Positions 7,746 to 15,976 are shown, counted from the first letter of the stretch. The stretch is 64,000 nucleotides of DNA from Sandaracinus amylolyticus (GCF_021631985.1 NZ_CP070225.1:4898001-4962000), one strand, 5' to 3'. Notes: generated from the letters alone by a model not told the origin. Numbers and translations are program-made.

Positions 7746-10700
7746 ACGCGTTCGAGCGTCTCGCGTGCGAGCTCGCGCGTCTGTCCGCGCTGATCCCTGG
7801 GCTCGGGATCACCGTCGTCGCGTTCGTGCCCTCGCTGCTCGTGATCGCGACGTCGTACCTGCTCGGTCGCGCGGCGCGCGCGCTGCCCGGCGGTCGTGGT
7901 CGAGCGAGCCACACGCCGACCTGGGTCGCGGCCTCGATCGTCGCGGTCGCGCTCTACGGCCTCGCGCGCATCGCCGATCCCTTCCTGCGTGATCGACTGC
8001 ATCGCCCCGACGACGTCGATCCCGCGCTGTGGGAGCGCGTCTCGTACTTCGAGTGGCGTCTCCTCGGTGCGCCGTGGGGTCGCCCGCTCGTGCCGCTCGA
8101 TGCGCACCCCGACATCGCGATCGCGCTGCACGCGATCGTGTGGCTGCCGATCATCGTGCTCGTCGCGGCGCTGCTCGAGCGCTTCGTCGTGTCCGCGACG
8201 CCGGGCGGGCTCACGTGGAGCACGAAGCAGGAGGACCTGCCCTTCTTCCATCGCTGGGTCGGCGCGAGCACCGCGCGCCGCGCCGACGATCGCTTCCGCC
8301 GCTGGGCGCGCCCGCTGTGGATCGCGATCTTCGTCGCGCACGCGATCGCGGGTTGGCTCTTCTACGTGCGCTTCGTCGCGAGCGAGCCCCCCGCGATGAT
8401 GATGTGCCGCGAAGGCGAGCAGGGCGCGCCGGTGCGGCCCGCGGCGTACGCGGACGACGACGATCCGATCGAGCAGGCGCGCGACGATGCGCGGCCCGCG
8501 CCCGGCGCGTGGGTGCTCGCGCTCTACCTGCTCACCGTGCTCGGCGTGCACCTCGCGACGCAGGCGCGTCCGCCGGCCGAGCAGGACGAGAAGAAGGCCG
8601 AGGAGGACACGAAGGCACCTCCGCCCGAGCCCGCGATCGAGCGCCTCCGCGCCGCGCTCGCCGACGCACCGGGCGCCCCGACCATCGCACCTTCGACGCG
8701 CACCCCCGCGCGCACCGCCGAGACCGCCGCGCTCCCCGATCGCACCGCTGCGCTCGCGGCCGAAGCGTTCCGCCGTCTCACCGGCGCCGAGACGCTCTAC
8801 ACACACCAGCGCGACGTGCTCGAGCACCTCTCCTCGATGTGGCGCACCACGTCTCCCACCGCGCGCGGCGCGGCGCCCGAGCTGCGCGAGGAAGCGATGG
8901 GCGCGCCGTTCCGCGGCGCCGAGGGCGCGCTCGAGCACCCGCTCGTGCTTCTGCCCGAAGGCAGCGGTCGCACCGCGCTCTGCGCGCTCGCGGCGCTGCA
9001 GGTCTTCCTCGATCGCGGCGCGACCACGCTGGTCGTCACCCGCGACGCACCCTCGGCGCGCGCGTTCGCCGAGCGCGTGCGCGATGCGGTGCAGCGCACG
9101 GCCGCGCGATGGAACGCCGCGGTCGCCGTCGCAGGTGAAGATCTCGCCGCCGCGCTGCTCGCCGAGCGCACCCCCGCGATCGTCGTCGCGCATCTCGAGG
9201 CGCTCGAGTCGGACGTGCTCTCGGATCCGCGCACCGAGCCGATCCTCGAGCGCCTCGGGCTCTGGATCGTGCTCGACGTCGAGGGCTTCACCGGCGTGCG
9301 CGAGATGCATCTGCACATGCTCGCGCGCCGTACCTGGGCGCTCCTCGATGCGGTGCACGACGCGCCCTACCCCGCGCTCCTGCTCGCCACCGCCGGCCCG
9401 AGCGCGAGCGGCATCGCGGGCTGGGCGCGCCACCTGCTCGCCGCGCCGCTGCGGGTCTTCGAGCGCGACGGAGCGCCGCGCCCCGCGCACGCGACGATCA
9501 CCCGCCGCGATCTGCGTCGTGACGACGGGCGCGAGGTCACGATCGCCGAGCTCGCCGAGGCGTGCGCGCGCGCCGGGCTGCGCTGGCACCTGCGCCTCGC
9601 GGGCGACGCGTGGCGCGGCATCGCGCGAAGCACGATCGATCTCGCGCCCGTCGCGGGGCACGTCGACGATCCGCTCGACGCCGAGGTCGTGATGATCGAA
9701 GGGCGCTGGCCCGACGTGCGGCGGGAGGCCGAGCGCCTCGCACACGCCGGGCAGCGCGCCGCGCCCGAGGGCGAGACCCTCGTGATCCTCGCACCGCCAC
9801 GGGGCGACGAGCTCGCGCTGCACGACGAGGCGGAGGACGCGCCCTTCCGCGCGCTCACGCTCGCGCTCCCTCGCGCGGTGCCGCTCTCCGAGCCCGAGGT
9901 GGTGCGCCAGCGTCACTTCGATCGCGCGCTCGGTCGCGAGCAGGACGTCGACGCGCTGCGCACGCGCTTCGGCGCGCCCTTCGTCGACGAGACGCTGCGA
10001 CGCCTCGAGGCGAACGGACGCGTCGCGCGCCGCGCCGCGCTCGAGTTCGACGCGCGCATCGACGACGCGCGTGCCCGCGCGAAGGTGCGCAGCACGAGCG
10101 AGGCCGCGATCGGCGAGCCGATCTGCGATGCGTGCGTGGGCGAGTCGACGTCGCGGGTGCGGCTCGTCGACGAAGGCACGCGCGACGTGCTGCGCGAGCT
10201 CGATCTCGCGACCGCGAGCGCGCTGCATCCGCCGGGCAGCCTCGTGCTCCACGCGCGGGGTCGCTACCTCGTGCGCGAGGGCGCGAGCGAGCCCGGGCTC
10301 CTCCTCGCGGCGCACGGGCAGCCTCCGGGCCGCACCACACCCGACCGTCGCGTGACCATCGAGCCCCGGGGGAAGCTCGAGCTCTCGGAGCGCTCGCTCG
10401 GCGGCGCGCCGATCCCGATCGCGCTCGCGCGCGCCGAGGTCACCGAGACGTTCCATGGCATCCGCCGCTACGCGCCGGGCCCGCGCCTCGTCGAGCGACG
10501 CACCTACGCGCATCCGCTCGCGAGCGTGTACTCGACCGAGGCGTGCCTCGTCGTGATCGAGCCCGCGCTCCCGCGCGCGGCGGAGATCGCGCTCGCCACC
10601 GCGGTCCGCGCGATGCTGCCGTGCCTGCTGCGCGCGTCGGAGGATCTGATCGACGTCGAGATCGTGCGCATCGAAGAGCGCGTCTGCCTCGCGCTCTTCG

Positions 10701-11554
10701 ATCGCACGCCGGGCGCGAGCGGGCTCGCGCGGCACCTGCACCACGAGGGCGTCGGCGATCTGCTGCGGCTCGCGCGGCTCGCGCTCGAGCGCCTGGTCGG
10801 TGCGGAGACCGCGCCGCTGCGCGCGCTCTACGACACGCGGGAGGGCGGCGATCGCGAGCCCTGGGACGCGCGCGCCGCGCTGGTGTGGCTCGATCGCGTG
10901 CTCGACGCGGCGCCCGAGGACGACGCGCCTGCGCGCGAGCGTGCCGCGCGCGTCGAGCACGTGCCGGGAGAAGGCGCGCCCGGCGATCTCGGTCGCGTGT
11001 GGATCGCGCTCGAGGGTCGCACCGAAGATCTGGTGTGGACCCGGCACGCGTGGATCAGCGAGGTCGCGATCGGCCAGGCGCCCGCGGGCCCGGTGCACCT
11101 CGACGTCGCGTTCGAGCGCGGCGCGATCGCGCGTGCCCTCGAGGAGGCCGCGAGCGCGAGCGACGATCTCGGCGCGTGGGGCGATCTCGTGGCGCGCGCC
11201 GAGGCCGATCTCGCGCCGCTCGCATCGCGCCTGATCGATCTCGCGGGCCCCGCGTACCCCGAGCTCGTGCTCGGGCTCGTCGCCGCGATCCCCACCCGCG
11301 CACGACCGCTCGCGCCCGCCGAGCGCGCGCCCCTCGTCGCGCTGGTGCGACGACGCGCCGACGCGCCCGCGAAAGCGCTGCTCGCGCTCACCCTGCTGCG
11401 CGCGCACGGCCCCGCGCAGATCCTCGAGGGGCCGCGTGGTCCGTGGGTGCGCGCGACGATCGGAGAGCGCGATCGTGTCGTCGATCTCACCCGCGATCCG
11501 CCGCGCGTGGTGTCGTCTTCCGAGCACGCTGCAGCGCGTGTGCACCTCGGCTGA
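7742..11554 (+). CDS. Membrane-anchored, degenerate Hrq1/MrfA-like (DUF1998) helicase
   Basis: A 1270-residue protein starting at a GTG that overlaps the previous stop by 4 bp. About five hydrophobic segments lie in the first 275 residues (near 15-40, 60-77, 122-146, 193-213, 257-273), then a charged linker. The cytoplasmic part follows the order of Hrq1/MrfA DEAD-like helicases: YTHQRDVLEHL (Q-like), EGSGRT at 406-411 in place of GSGK(S/T), and LDVEGFTGV with D512 in place of DE(V/L)HxYxG. Later come LRELDLATASALHPPGSLVLHARGRYLV and LALFDRTPGASGLAR, which match conserved strings of the DUF1998/MZB region. The usual arginine-finger motif VI is not evident and the DUF1998 cysteines are mostly missing, so ATPase activity is doubtful. 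Confidence 0.7.
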   Translation: MNAFERLACELARLSALIPGLGITVVAFVPSLLVIATSYLLGRAARALPGGRGRASHTPTWVAASIVAVALYGLARIADPFLRDRLHRPDDVDPALWERVSYFEWRLLGAPWGRPLVPLDAHPDIAIALHAIVWLPIIVLVAALLERFVVSATPGGLTWSTKQEDLPFFHRWVGASTARRADDRFRRWARPLWIAIFVAHAIAGWLFYVRFVASEPPAMMMCREGEQGAPVRPAAYADDDDPIEQARDDARPAPGAWVLALYLLTVLGVHLATQARPPAEQDEKKAEEDTKAPPPEPAIERLRAALADAPGAPTIAPSTRTPARTAETAALPDRTAALAAEAFRRLTGAETLYTHQRDVLEHLSSMWRTTSPTARGAAPELREEAMGAPFRGAEGALEHPLVLLPEGSGRTALCALAALQVFLDRGATTLVVTRDAPSARAFAERVRDAVQRTAARWNAAVAVAGEDLAAALLAERTPAIVVAHLEALESDVLSDPRTEPILERLGLWIVLDVEGFTGVREMHLHMLARRTWALLDAVHDAPYPALLLATAGPSASGIAGWARHLLAAPLRVFERDGAPRPAHATITRRDLRRDDGREVTIAELAEACARAGLRWHLRLAGDAWRGIARSTIDLAPVAGHVDDPLDAEVVMIEGRWPDVRREAERLAHAGQRAAPEGETLVILAPPRGDELALHDEAEDAPFRALTLALPRAVPLSEPEVVRQRHFDRALGREQDVDALRTRFGAPFVDETLRRLEANGRVARRAALEFDARIDDARARAKVRSTSEAAIGEPICDACVGESTSRVRLVDEGTRDVLRELDLATASALHPPGSLVLHARGRYLVREGASEPGLLLAAHGQPPGRTTPDRRVTIEPRGKLELSERSLGGAPIPIALARAEVTETFHGIRRYAPGPRLVERRTYAHPLASVYSTEACLVVIEPALPRAAEIALATAVRAMLPCLLRASEDLIDVEIVRIEERVCLALFDRTPGASGLARHLHHEGVGDLLRLARLALERLVGAETAPLRALYDTREGGDREPWDARAALVWLDRVLDAAPEDDAPARERAARVEHVPGEGAPGDLGRVWIALEGRTEDLVWTRHAWISEVAIGQAPAGPVHLDVAFERGAIARALEEAASASDDLGAWGDLVARAEADLAPLASRLIDLAGPAYPELVLGLVAAIPTRARPLAPAERAPLVALVRRRADAPAKALLALTLLRAHGPAQILEGPRGPWVRATIGERDRVVDLTRDPPRVVSSSEHAAARVHLG

Positions 11555-11572
11555 CGCGGCGCGTCATGGTGC

Positions 11573-11578
11573 TAGGCT
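11573..11578 (+). promoter_or_regulatory. -10-like box TAGGCT, predicted leaderless start
   Basis: TAGGCT ends eight bases before the ATG at 11587. No Shine-Dalgarno sequence is present in the intervening GGCGCGCC. It gives the barrel gene its own promoter despite lying only 33 bp behind the tubulin-like operon. Confidence 0.5.
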
Positions 11579-11586
11579 GGCGCGCC

Positions 11587-12243
11587 ATGAGGCAGCTTCG
11601 AACATCGATCCCATTCGCGTTCCTCGCCGCGCTGCTGGTTCCGGCGAACGCGAGCGCCCAGATCCTCGAGCGCGACGATCACCTCCGCATCGGCGCGCAC
11701 CTCGGGCTCGGCTTCGGCGGTGAGTTCGACTTCTCGGCGAGCACGGAGCTCGGCACCGCGGAGACCGACGGCGACCTCGACCCCAGCGTCGGGTTCGGCT
11801 TCCGCATCGAGCAGCCCTTCCTCGACTTCTTCTCGGTGGGCGGTCTCTTCGAGGCCATGAGCCACGAGGCGGACGCCGACAACGCCGAGCGCGAGTGGGC
11901 CTTCCACTTCGATCTGCTCGTGCGCATCCGCGCGATGTTCGAGGTGATCCGCGGCGAGCTCTTCCTCGAGCCCTACGCCGCGATGCCGATCGGCTTCACG
12001 CTCGGCGTGCTCCCCGCACCGCCGCTGCCGGGCGCCGACGACTCGACGTGGCCGGGGTGGAACATCGGCGCGCTCGCGGGTCTCACCGTGATCACGTCCT
12101 CGCGCGTCGGCGGCTTCATCGAGCTCGGCTGGCGGCACTTCGACATCTTCAACGGCGACGAAGTGCTCGGCCGCGACGTCGACTACACGGTCACCCTGAA
12201 CGAGTTCGCGCTGAACCTCGGCATGATGTTCATGTTCCAGTAG
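11587..12243 (+). CDS. Predicted outer-membrane beta-barrel protein
   Basis: A 218-residue protein with a clear Sec signal (MRQLRTSIPFAFLAALLVPANASA, cleavage before QILERDD). The mature part alternates hydrophobic and polar residues, is rich in Gly, Phe and Trp, and ends in MMFMFQ, a typical aromatic barrel C-terminus. It probably forms a small 8-stranded barrel; no transport or adhesion motif is visible. The ATG at 11587 is preferred over the in-frame ATG at 11566 because the signal peptide starts there and a -10-like box fits. It follows the helicase-like gene by 32 bp but seems to have its own promoter. Confidence 0.75.
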   Translation: MRQLRTSIPFAFLAALLVPANASAQILERDDHLRIGAHLGLGFGGEFDFSASTELGTAETDGDLDPSVGFGFRIEQPFLDFFSVGGLFEAMSHEADADNAEREWAFHFDLLVRIRAMFEVIRGELFLEPYAAMPIGFTLGVLPAPPLPGADDSTWPGWNIGALAGLTVITSSRVGGFIELGWRHFDIFNGDEVLGRDVDYTVTLNEFALNLGMMFMFQ

Positions 12244-12362
12244 CGTCCGGGCCCTGCGGGGCGAGCGCTCTGTCGAAATCGGCTCGCCCGCCGGTCCCTA
12301 CCGTCCGCGCGCTTCGCGCGCTCCCGTCCGGGACCTGCGGGACGAGCACTCCGGCAAGCACT
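12243..12362 (+). repeat. Dispersed intergenic repeat, copy 1
   Basis: Two blocks recur elsewhere: TCGGCTCGCCCGCCGGTCCC (near 12280-12299) and a CGCTCCCGTCCGGGACC block followed by TGCGGGACGAGCACTCCGG (12329-12354 and just after). The same blocks, closer together, lie at 45666-45747, and a shorter version at 18620-18660. This copy has an extra 18 bp with the palindromic GCGCGCTTCGCGCGC. It fills the gap between convergent genes and may act as a terminator, but the conserved order suggests a mobile or propagated element. Confidence 0.7.
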
Positions 12363-12619
12363 CACTCGATCGCCCGCGGATCTCGGATCCGATCCGCGGG
12401 CACGTCGGGCTGCTCGTGCACGAAGCCCTCGCTCTCCTCGGGCTCGGGCGCGATGGACGAGGCCATCCAATAGGTCGCCGCGATCGTGAGCGCGAGCACG
12501 CCGAACATCGCGGTCATGATCCCGATGCCCTTCGAGCTGTGCAGCTTCTGCTGCCGCAGTCGCTCCCCGCGATCCTCGACGTGCACCATCCCCGGCACGC
12601 GCTGATAGGTCGTCGCCAT
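12362..12619 (-). CDS. Small single-helix membrane protein
   Basis: An 85-residue protein with one membrane helix (GIGIMTAMFGVLALTIAATYWMASS, residues about 30-55). The N-terminal half is short and basic, the C-terminus acidic (PEPEESEGFVHEQPDVPADRIRDPRAIE), predicting N-in, C-out topology. The function is unknown. The ATG at 12619 follows a GGAGG that lies exactly in the loop of a 6-bp hairpin (12620-12636), so initiation may depend on RNA folding. The gene's stop abuts repeat copy 1. Confidence 0.65.
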   Translation of the reverse strand: MATTYQRVPGMVHVEDRGERLRQQKLHSSKGIGIMTAMFGVLALTIAATYWMASSIAPEPEESEGFVHEQPDVPADRIRDPRAIE

Positions 12620-12636
12620 CTCCGTCCTCCACGGAG
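12620..12636 (-). promoter_or_regulatory. Hairpin presenting the Shine-Dalgarno in its loop
   Basis: Read on the minus strand, CTCCGT-GGAGG-ACGGAG sits directly before the ATG at 12619. The six-base arms pair perfectly and the GGAGG is the loop. This could expose or mask the ribosome binding site. It may also be coincidence in GC-rich sequence. Confidence 0.4.
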
Positions 12637-12662
12637 ATCGCGTCGCAGGTCACGTGCCACGA

Positions 12663-12944
12663 CTACGCGCCGATGCGCTCGTCGCCTTCGAGGATCCATC
12701 GCGCGCGCGGTGCGCGCGGCGCGCCCAGCGGGCTCTGCCACGTGCGCTCCACGCCGCGCTCGGTCGCGCTCCAGCGCTCGAGCTCGACGCCGTGACCGTC
12801 GACGAAGAGAGCCTCCCAGCCCTCGCGTCCGGTGAGCAGACGTCGCGCCGCCGCCTCGGTGTCCTCGGCAGGCGCGACGGTCGCCACACCACGGCACACG
12901 CCGCTCGCGTGGAGGAGCACCATCATCGTGATGCGCGGCTCCAT
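12663..12944 (-). CDS. Hypothetical protein, 93 aa
   Basis: A small soluble protein with predicted mixed alpha/beta content (MVLLHASGVCRGVATVAPAEDTEAAARRLL, then WEALFVDGHGVELERWS). No known motif, signal peptide or membrane segment was recognised. The start at 12944 is supported by a TACGAT box at 12959-12954 reading leftward, nine bases upstream. It lies 43 bp before the small membrane protein gene and could be cotranscribed with it. Confidence 0.55.
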   Translation of the reverse strand: MEPRITMMVLLHASGVCRGVATVAPAEDTEAAARRLLTGREGWEALFVDGHGVELERWSATERGVERTWQSPLGAPRAPRARWILEGDERIGA

Positions 12945-13004
12945 GAGAGCACGATCGTACCCCGTTGCGGCGGCGCACGCATCGCCGCCACCCGCGGAGC
13001 GCCG

Positions 13005-13667
13005 TCACGCATCGATGCAGAGCTTCATCTGACCTTCGACGCGCTTCCATTTCTCGGTGAGCGCGTGGAACGAGCGCGCGTGGGTCGTGCCCGCACGCCC
13101 CGCGGCGAGCGCGTACCACTTGAGCGCGATGACCCAGAGACGCACCACCAGCACGGCGCGCCCTGCGAGCTCGTGCTCGATGAGCGTGCCGTGCGCGCCG
13201 AACACCGGCGCGAGCGAGGCGAGTCGCACCAGCGAGCGCTGCTCGCGCGCCGCCGCGTGACGGAACGCGCGCAGCAGATCGGTCGTGCGCACGCGCTCGG
13301 GCACGCCCGCCGGGAACAGGTACGAGTGCATCTCGTCGTCGCTGTCCGCGCTGCCGACCTGCGCCGCGATCGCGCGCAGCGGTCGCATGAGCTCGTCGCC
13401 CGCGCCCGCGGCACCTCCGGGCGATGCCGCCCAGACGTGCAGTGCCGTCTGCAGCTTGCCCGCGAGCGCGACGCGCACGTCGACGGGCAAGACACGGGCG
13501 GGCGGGCCGTCGGGGAAGAGGTCGCGCTCGAGCGCAGCGCCGAGCGCCTCTTCGCGACGTGCGAGCACGCGCTCGAGCCCGCTCGTCTCGTCGACGAGCC
13601 GCCGCACGAGGGCCGGTCCGACGCGCGGTCGTTCGCCTTCGTGGTTCTCCAGGAACGAGAGCTCCAT
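13005..13667 (-). CDS. Hypothetical protein, 220 aa
   Basis: A soluble, mostly helical protein of unknown function. It begins MELSFLENHEGERPRVGPALVRRLVDETSGLERVL and ends in a hydrophobic-helical stretch (LVVRLWVIALKWYALAAGRAG) that is amphipathic rather than clearly membrane-spanning. The start at 13667 is chosen because GAGG lies about nine bases upstream; longer in-frame versions are Arg-rich. It ends 60 bp before the next minus-strand gene. No family was recognised. Confidence 0.6.
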   Translation of the reverse strand: MELSFLENHEGERPRVGPALVRRLVDETSGLERVLARREEALGAALERDLFPDGPPARVLPVDVRVALAGKLQTALHVWAASPGGAAGAGDELMRPLRAIAAQVGSADSDDEMHSYLFPAGVPERVRTTDLLRAFRHAAAREQRSLVRLASLAPVFGAHGTLIEHELAGRAVLVVRLWVIALKWYALAAGRAGTTHARSFHALTEKWKRVEGQMKLCIDA

Positions 13668-13946
13668 CGTCCGTCCTCGGCCGTGGAGAGAGCAACCTCG
13701 GTGCCGTCGTCCCACCCCGACCAGCCGCGCTCGCGGGCTTGGATCCCGGGGCGACGCGCGGACCGGTGGCCGAGGTCGGCCGCGTCCGCCGATCCGCCGG
13801 AGAAGCGGGGCACTTCCCCACGCCCACGCACCCTTTCTTCGCGGAGGGAGCTGCGGCAGCGTGCGACCGCGGGCTGTGCATCGCGCGCGCACGACGCGCT
13901 CCTCGCTCCACGACCGCGAGCCCCGGGAACGCGACGCGCGCCGCGC

Positions 13947-13952
13947 TACGAT
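13947..13952 (+). promoter_or_regulatory. -10-like box TACGAT, predicted leaderless start
   Basis: TACGAT ends eight bases before the ATG at 13961 and no ribosome binding site lies between them. It matches the TANNNT pattern seen before many starts in this window. Confidence 0.5.
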
Positions 13953-13960
13953 GCGCGCCC

Positions 13961-14437
13961 ATGCGCTCCGCTCCTTCGCTCGCCCTCGCGCTCGTGCTCG
14001 CCTCGTGCGGCGCGTCGTCCGCCGCGCCCGCGGCGCAGACGCAGACCGAAGCCGTCGTGATCCCCGGCCCACCGCGACCCTGGGCCGAGCTCACACGCGA
14101 CGAGCGCACCGCGCACATGACGCGCGAGGTCCTGCCGCGCATGACCGAACTCTTCGCGGCGTACGACGCGACCCGCTACGACGCGTTCACCTGCGCGACC
14201 TGCCACGGCGAGGGCGCGCGCGAGCACGACTACGCGATGCCGAACCCGGCGCTGCTCCCGCTGCACCCGACGGGCAGCGAGGGCCAGCACCAGACCGTGC
14301 GCGATCATCCCGAGGGCGTGCGCTTCATGTACAGCCGCGTGATGCCCGCGATGCAGGCGCTGCTCGGCGCGCCCGAGTACGACGCGAGCACCGGCGAGGG
14401 CTTCTCCTGCTACGCGTGGCACCCGCACGCGGAGTGA
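13961..14437 (+). CDS. Haem-binding (c-type cytochrome-like) lipoprotein
   Basis: A 158-residue protein with a lipoprotein signal (MRSAPSLALALVLASCGA; lipobox LASC), so it is probably lipid-anchored in the periplasm. One canonical haem c motif, CATCH, follows the TRYDAFT segment. The C-terminus ends GFSCYAWHPHAE, resembling a second haem site that has lost its second Cys (CxxxH instead of CxxCH). Methionines in RVMPAMQALL could serve as an axial ligand. It ends one base before the convergent carbonic anhydrase stop, so there is no room for a separate terminator. A role in electron transfer is inferred from the motif only. Confidence 0.75.
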   Translation: MRSAPSLALALVLASCGASSAAPAAQTQTEAVVIPGPPRPWAELTRDERTAHMTREVLPRMTELFAAYDATRYDAFTCATCHGEGAREHDYAMPNPALLPLHPTGSEGQHQTVRDHPEGVRFMYSRVMPAMQALLGAPEYDASTGEGFSCYAWHPHAE

Positions 14438-14438
14438 G

Positions 14439-15134
14439 TCAGCGTTCCATCATCGGCAGGCGCGGGGCCGGGACTGCGTGCGAGAGGATGCGCTCGGCTT
14501 CCTCGGCATCGAGCAGCACGAACCCGCCGCGCTCCGAGTCGTAGATGTGCGTCTCGCCGGTCGCGACGTCGAACCACCACCCGTGCAGGCGCACGTGGCC
14601 CGACGCCTCGCGCTCGCGCACGACGTGATAGCTGCGCAGATGATCGAGCTGCTGGAGCACGTTGATCTGCGAGAGCCGATCGGCGGGCGGGAGCCCCTCG
14701 CCGATGCCGGGAACGTGCTTCGCGCGCTCGACGCTGGGACGCGCGAGCTCGAGCCACTCGCGCAGGTTCGGCGCGCCCGCGGGCGCCTTGCCCGAGAGCA
14801 TCGCGCCCATCGCGCCGCAGTGGCTGTGACCGCAGATGACGATGTCGCGCACCTCGAGCGCGATCAGCGCGTACTCGACCGCCGCCGCCTCGGACACGTC
14901 GCCGATCGCGCCGCCCTCGGGATCGGCGGGCGCGATCAGGTTGCCGACCGTGCGGATCGTGAAGAGATCGCCGGGCTCGGTCGACGAGAACAGGTTCGGC
15001 ACCACGCGGCTGTCGGCGCACGCGAGGAAGAGCGTGTCGGGATCCTGCCCGCTCGCGAGCTTCGCGAACGTGTCGCGACGCTGAGGGAGCTCGTGCTCGC
15101 GGAAGTGGAGGATGCCTCGGATCAGCTTGTCCAT
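14439..15134 (-). CDS. can: Beta-class carbonic anhydrase
   Basis: Interconverts CO2 and bicarbonate with a zinc ion. The 231-residue length is normal. Zinc ligands and the catalytic dyad are visible: C39 with D41-R43 (CADSR), and H103/C106 in CGHSHCG. GDLFTIRTVGN is another family hallmark. It is cytoplasmic, with no signal peptide. A TATCCT box lies about nine bases before the ATG at 15134. It supplies bicarbonate for carboxylation, fitting the fatty-acid metabolism genes elsewhere in the window, though not linked to them. It lies 22 bp from the upstream SDR gene on the same strand. Confidence 0.93.
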   Translation of the reverse strand: MDKLIRGILHFREHELPQRRDTFAKLASGQDPDTLFLACADSRVVPNLFSSTEPGDLFTIRTVGNLIAPADPEGGAIGDVSEAAAVEYALIALEVRDIVICGHSHCGAMGAMLSGKAPAGAPNLREWLELARPSVERAKHVPGIGEGLPPADRLSQINVLQQLDHLRSYHVVREREASGHVRLHGWWFDVATGETHIYDSERGGFVLLDAEEAERILSHAVPAPRLPMMER

Positions 15135-15156
15135 CGCGCCCGGAGGATAGCTGCAA

Positions 15157-15945
15157 TCACGTCGCGTTCACGCGCGGCAGGATGCGCGCGAGCAGACCGG
15201 GCGCGTAGCGTCGCAGGTAGATCGCGGCGACCTCGCGACCGCCGACGTACACCTCGCGCGGCTGCGTCGCGATCGCGCGCGCGATGCGCTCGGCGCACTG
15301 CTCGGGGGACATCCCCGCGGCGTTGCTCGCGGCGCGCTCGCCGTGCACCGAGCCGTCGCCGCGCAGCGCGGAGAGCGTGATGTCGGTGCTCACGTAGCCG
15401 GGGCACACCATCGTGACCTTCACGCCGTCGGCGTGGCCCTCGGCGCGCAGCGCCTCGAAGAAGCCGTGCAGCGCGTGCTTGCTCGCGGCGTACGCCGAGC
15501 GCTGCTGGGTGCCGACGTAGCCGACGACGCTCGAGACCACGACGAAGTGCCCGCGCTTGCGCGCGATCATCGACGGGAGGATCGCCTTCGTGAGCGCGAC
15601 GACGCCGAAGTAGTTGACCTCCATGATGCGTCGATCGACGTCGAGCGCGGTGTCGACGACGAGCGAGCGCTGCGTGATGCCGGCGTTGTGCACCAGCACG
15701 TCGACGTGCCCGAACGGGACCTGCGCGGTTTCGGCGTGCTCCTTCGCACGCGTGGTGTCGGCGACGTCGAGCGGGAGCACCGCGACGCGCGCGGGATCCG
15801 GGCAGCGGAGGCGCAGCGCCTCGAGCCGATCGGCGCGTCGCGCCGAGAGCACGAGCTTGGCGCCGCGCCGCGCGAGCTCGAGCGCGAGCGCTTCGCCGAT
15901 GCCCGACGACGCGCCGGTGATCCAGACGACCTGGTCCTTGGTCAT
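15157..15945 (-). CDS. Short-chain dehydrogenase/reductase
   Basis: A 262-residue NAD(P)-dependent oxidoreductase of the classical SDR class. It shows the cofactor loop TGASSGIG (residues 10-17), the NAG motif in VLVHNAGITQ, a Ser after VVVSS, and the catalytic YAASK. The Arg residues after the second strand (LSARRADRL) suggest NADPH preference. The C-terminus is extended (IYLRRYAPGLLARILPRV) and may associate with membrane, as in SDRs acting on lipids or steroids. Substrate unknown. The start at 15945 has a TAATCA box six bases upstream (15957-15952). Confidence 0.88.
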   Translation of the reverse strand: MTKDQVVWITGASSGIGEALALELARRGAKLVLSARRADRLEALRLRCPDPARVAVLPLDVADTTRAKEHAETAQVPFGHVDVLVHNAGITQRSLVVDTALDVDRRIMEVNYFGVVALTKAILPSMIARKRGHFVVVSSVVGYVGTQQRSAYAASKHALHGFFEALRAEGHADGVKVTMVCPGYVSTDITLSALRGDGSVHGERAASNAAGMSPEQCAERIARAIATQPREVYVGGREVAAIYLRRYAPGLLARILPRVNAT

Positions 15946-15951
15946 GCGCGC

Positions 15952-15957
15952 TGATTA
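15952..15957 (-). promoter_or_regulatory. -10-like box TAATCA, predicted leaderless start
   Basis: Read leftward, TAATCA ends six bases before the ATG at 15945. The stretch between is GCGCGC with no Shine-Dalgarno sequence. Confidence 0.45.
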
Positions 15958-15976
15958 CGACGGCGCGCCGCGCCTG

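Noticed and set aside
7718-11545. Long minus-strand open frame opposite the helicase-like gene.
   Set aside because: Its Arg/Glu/Ala-rich composition without domains is expected from antisense of high-GC coding DNA; the plus strand carries the recognisable domains.
1952-11554. Considered calling the tubulin/helicase operon a known anti-phage system.
   Set aside because: I could not match the combination to any named defence system, and there are no neighbouring defence genes; it is reported as an uncharacterised system instead.
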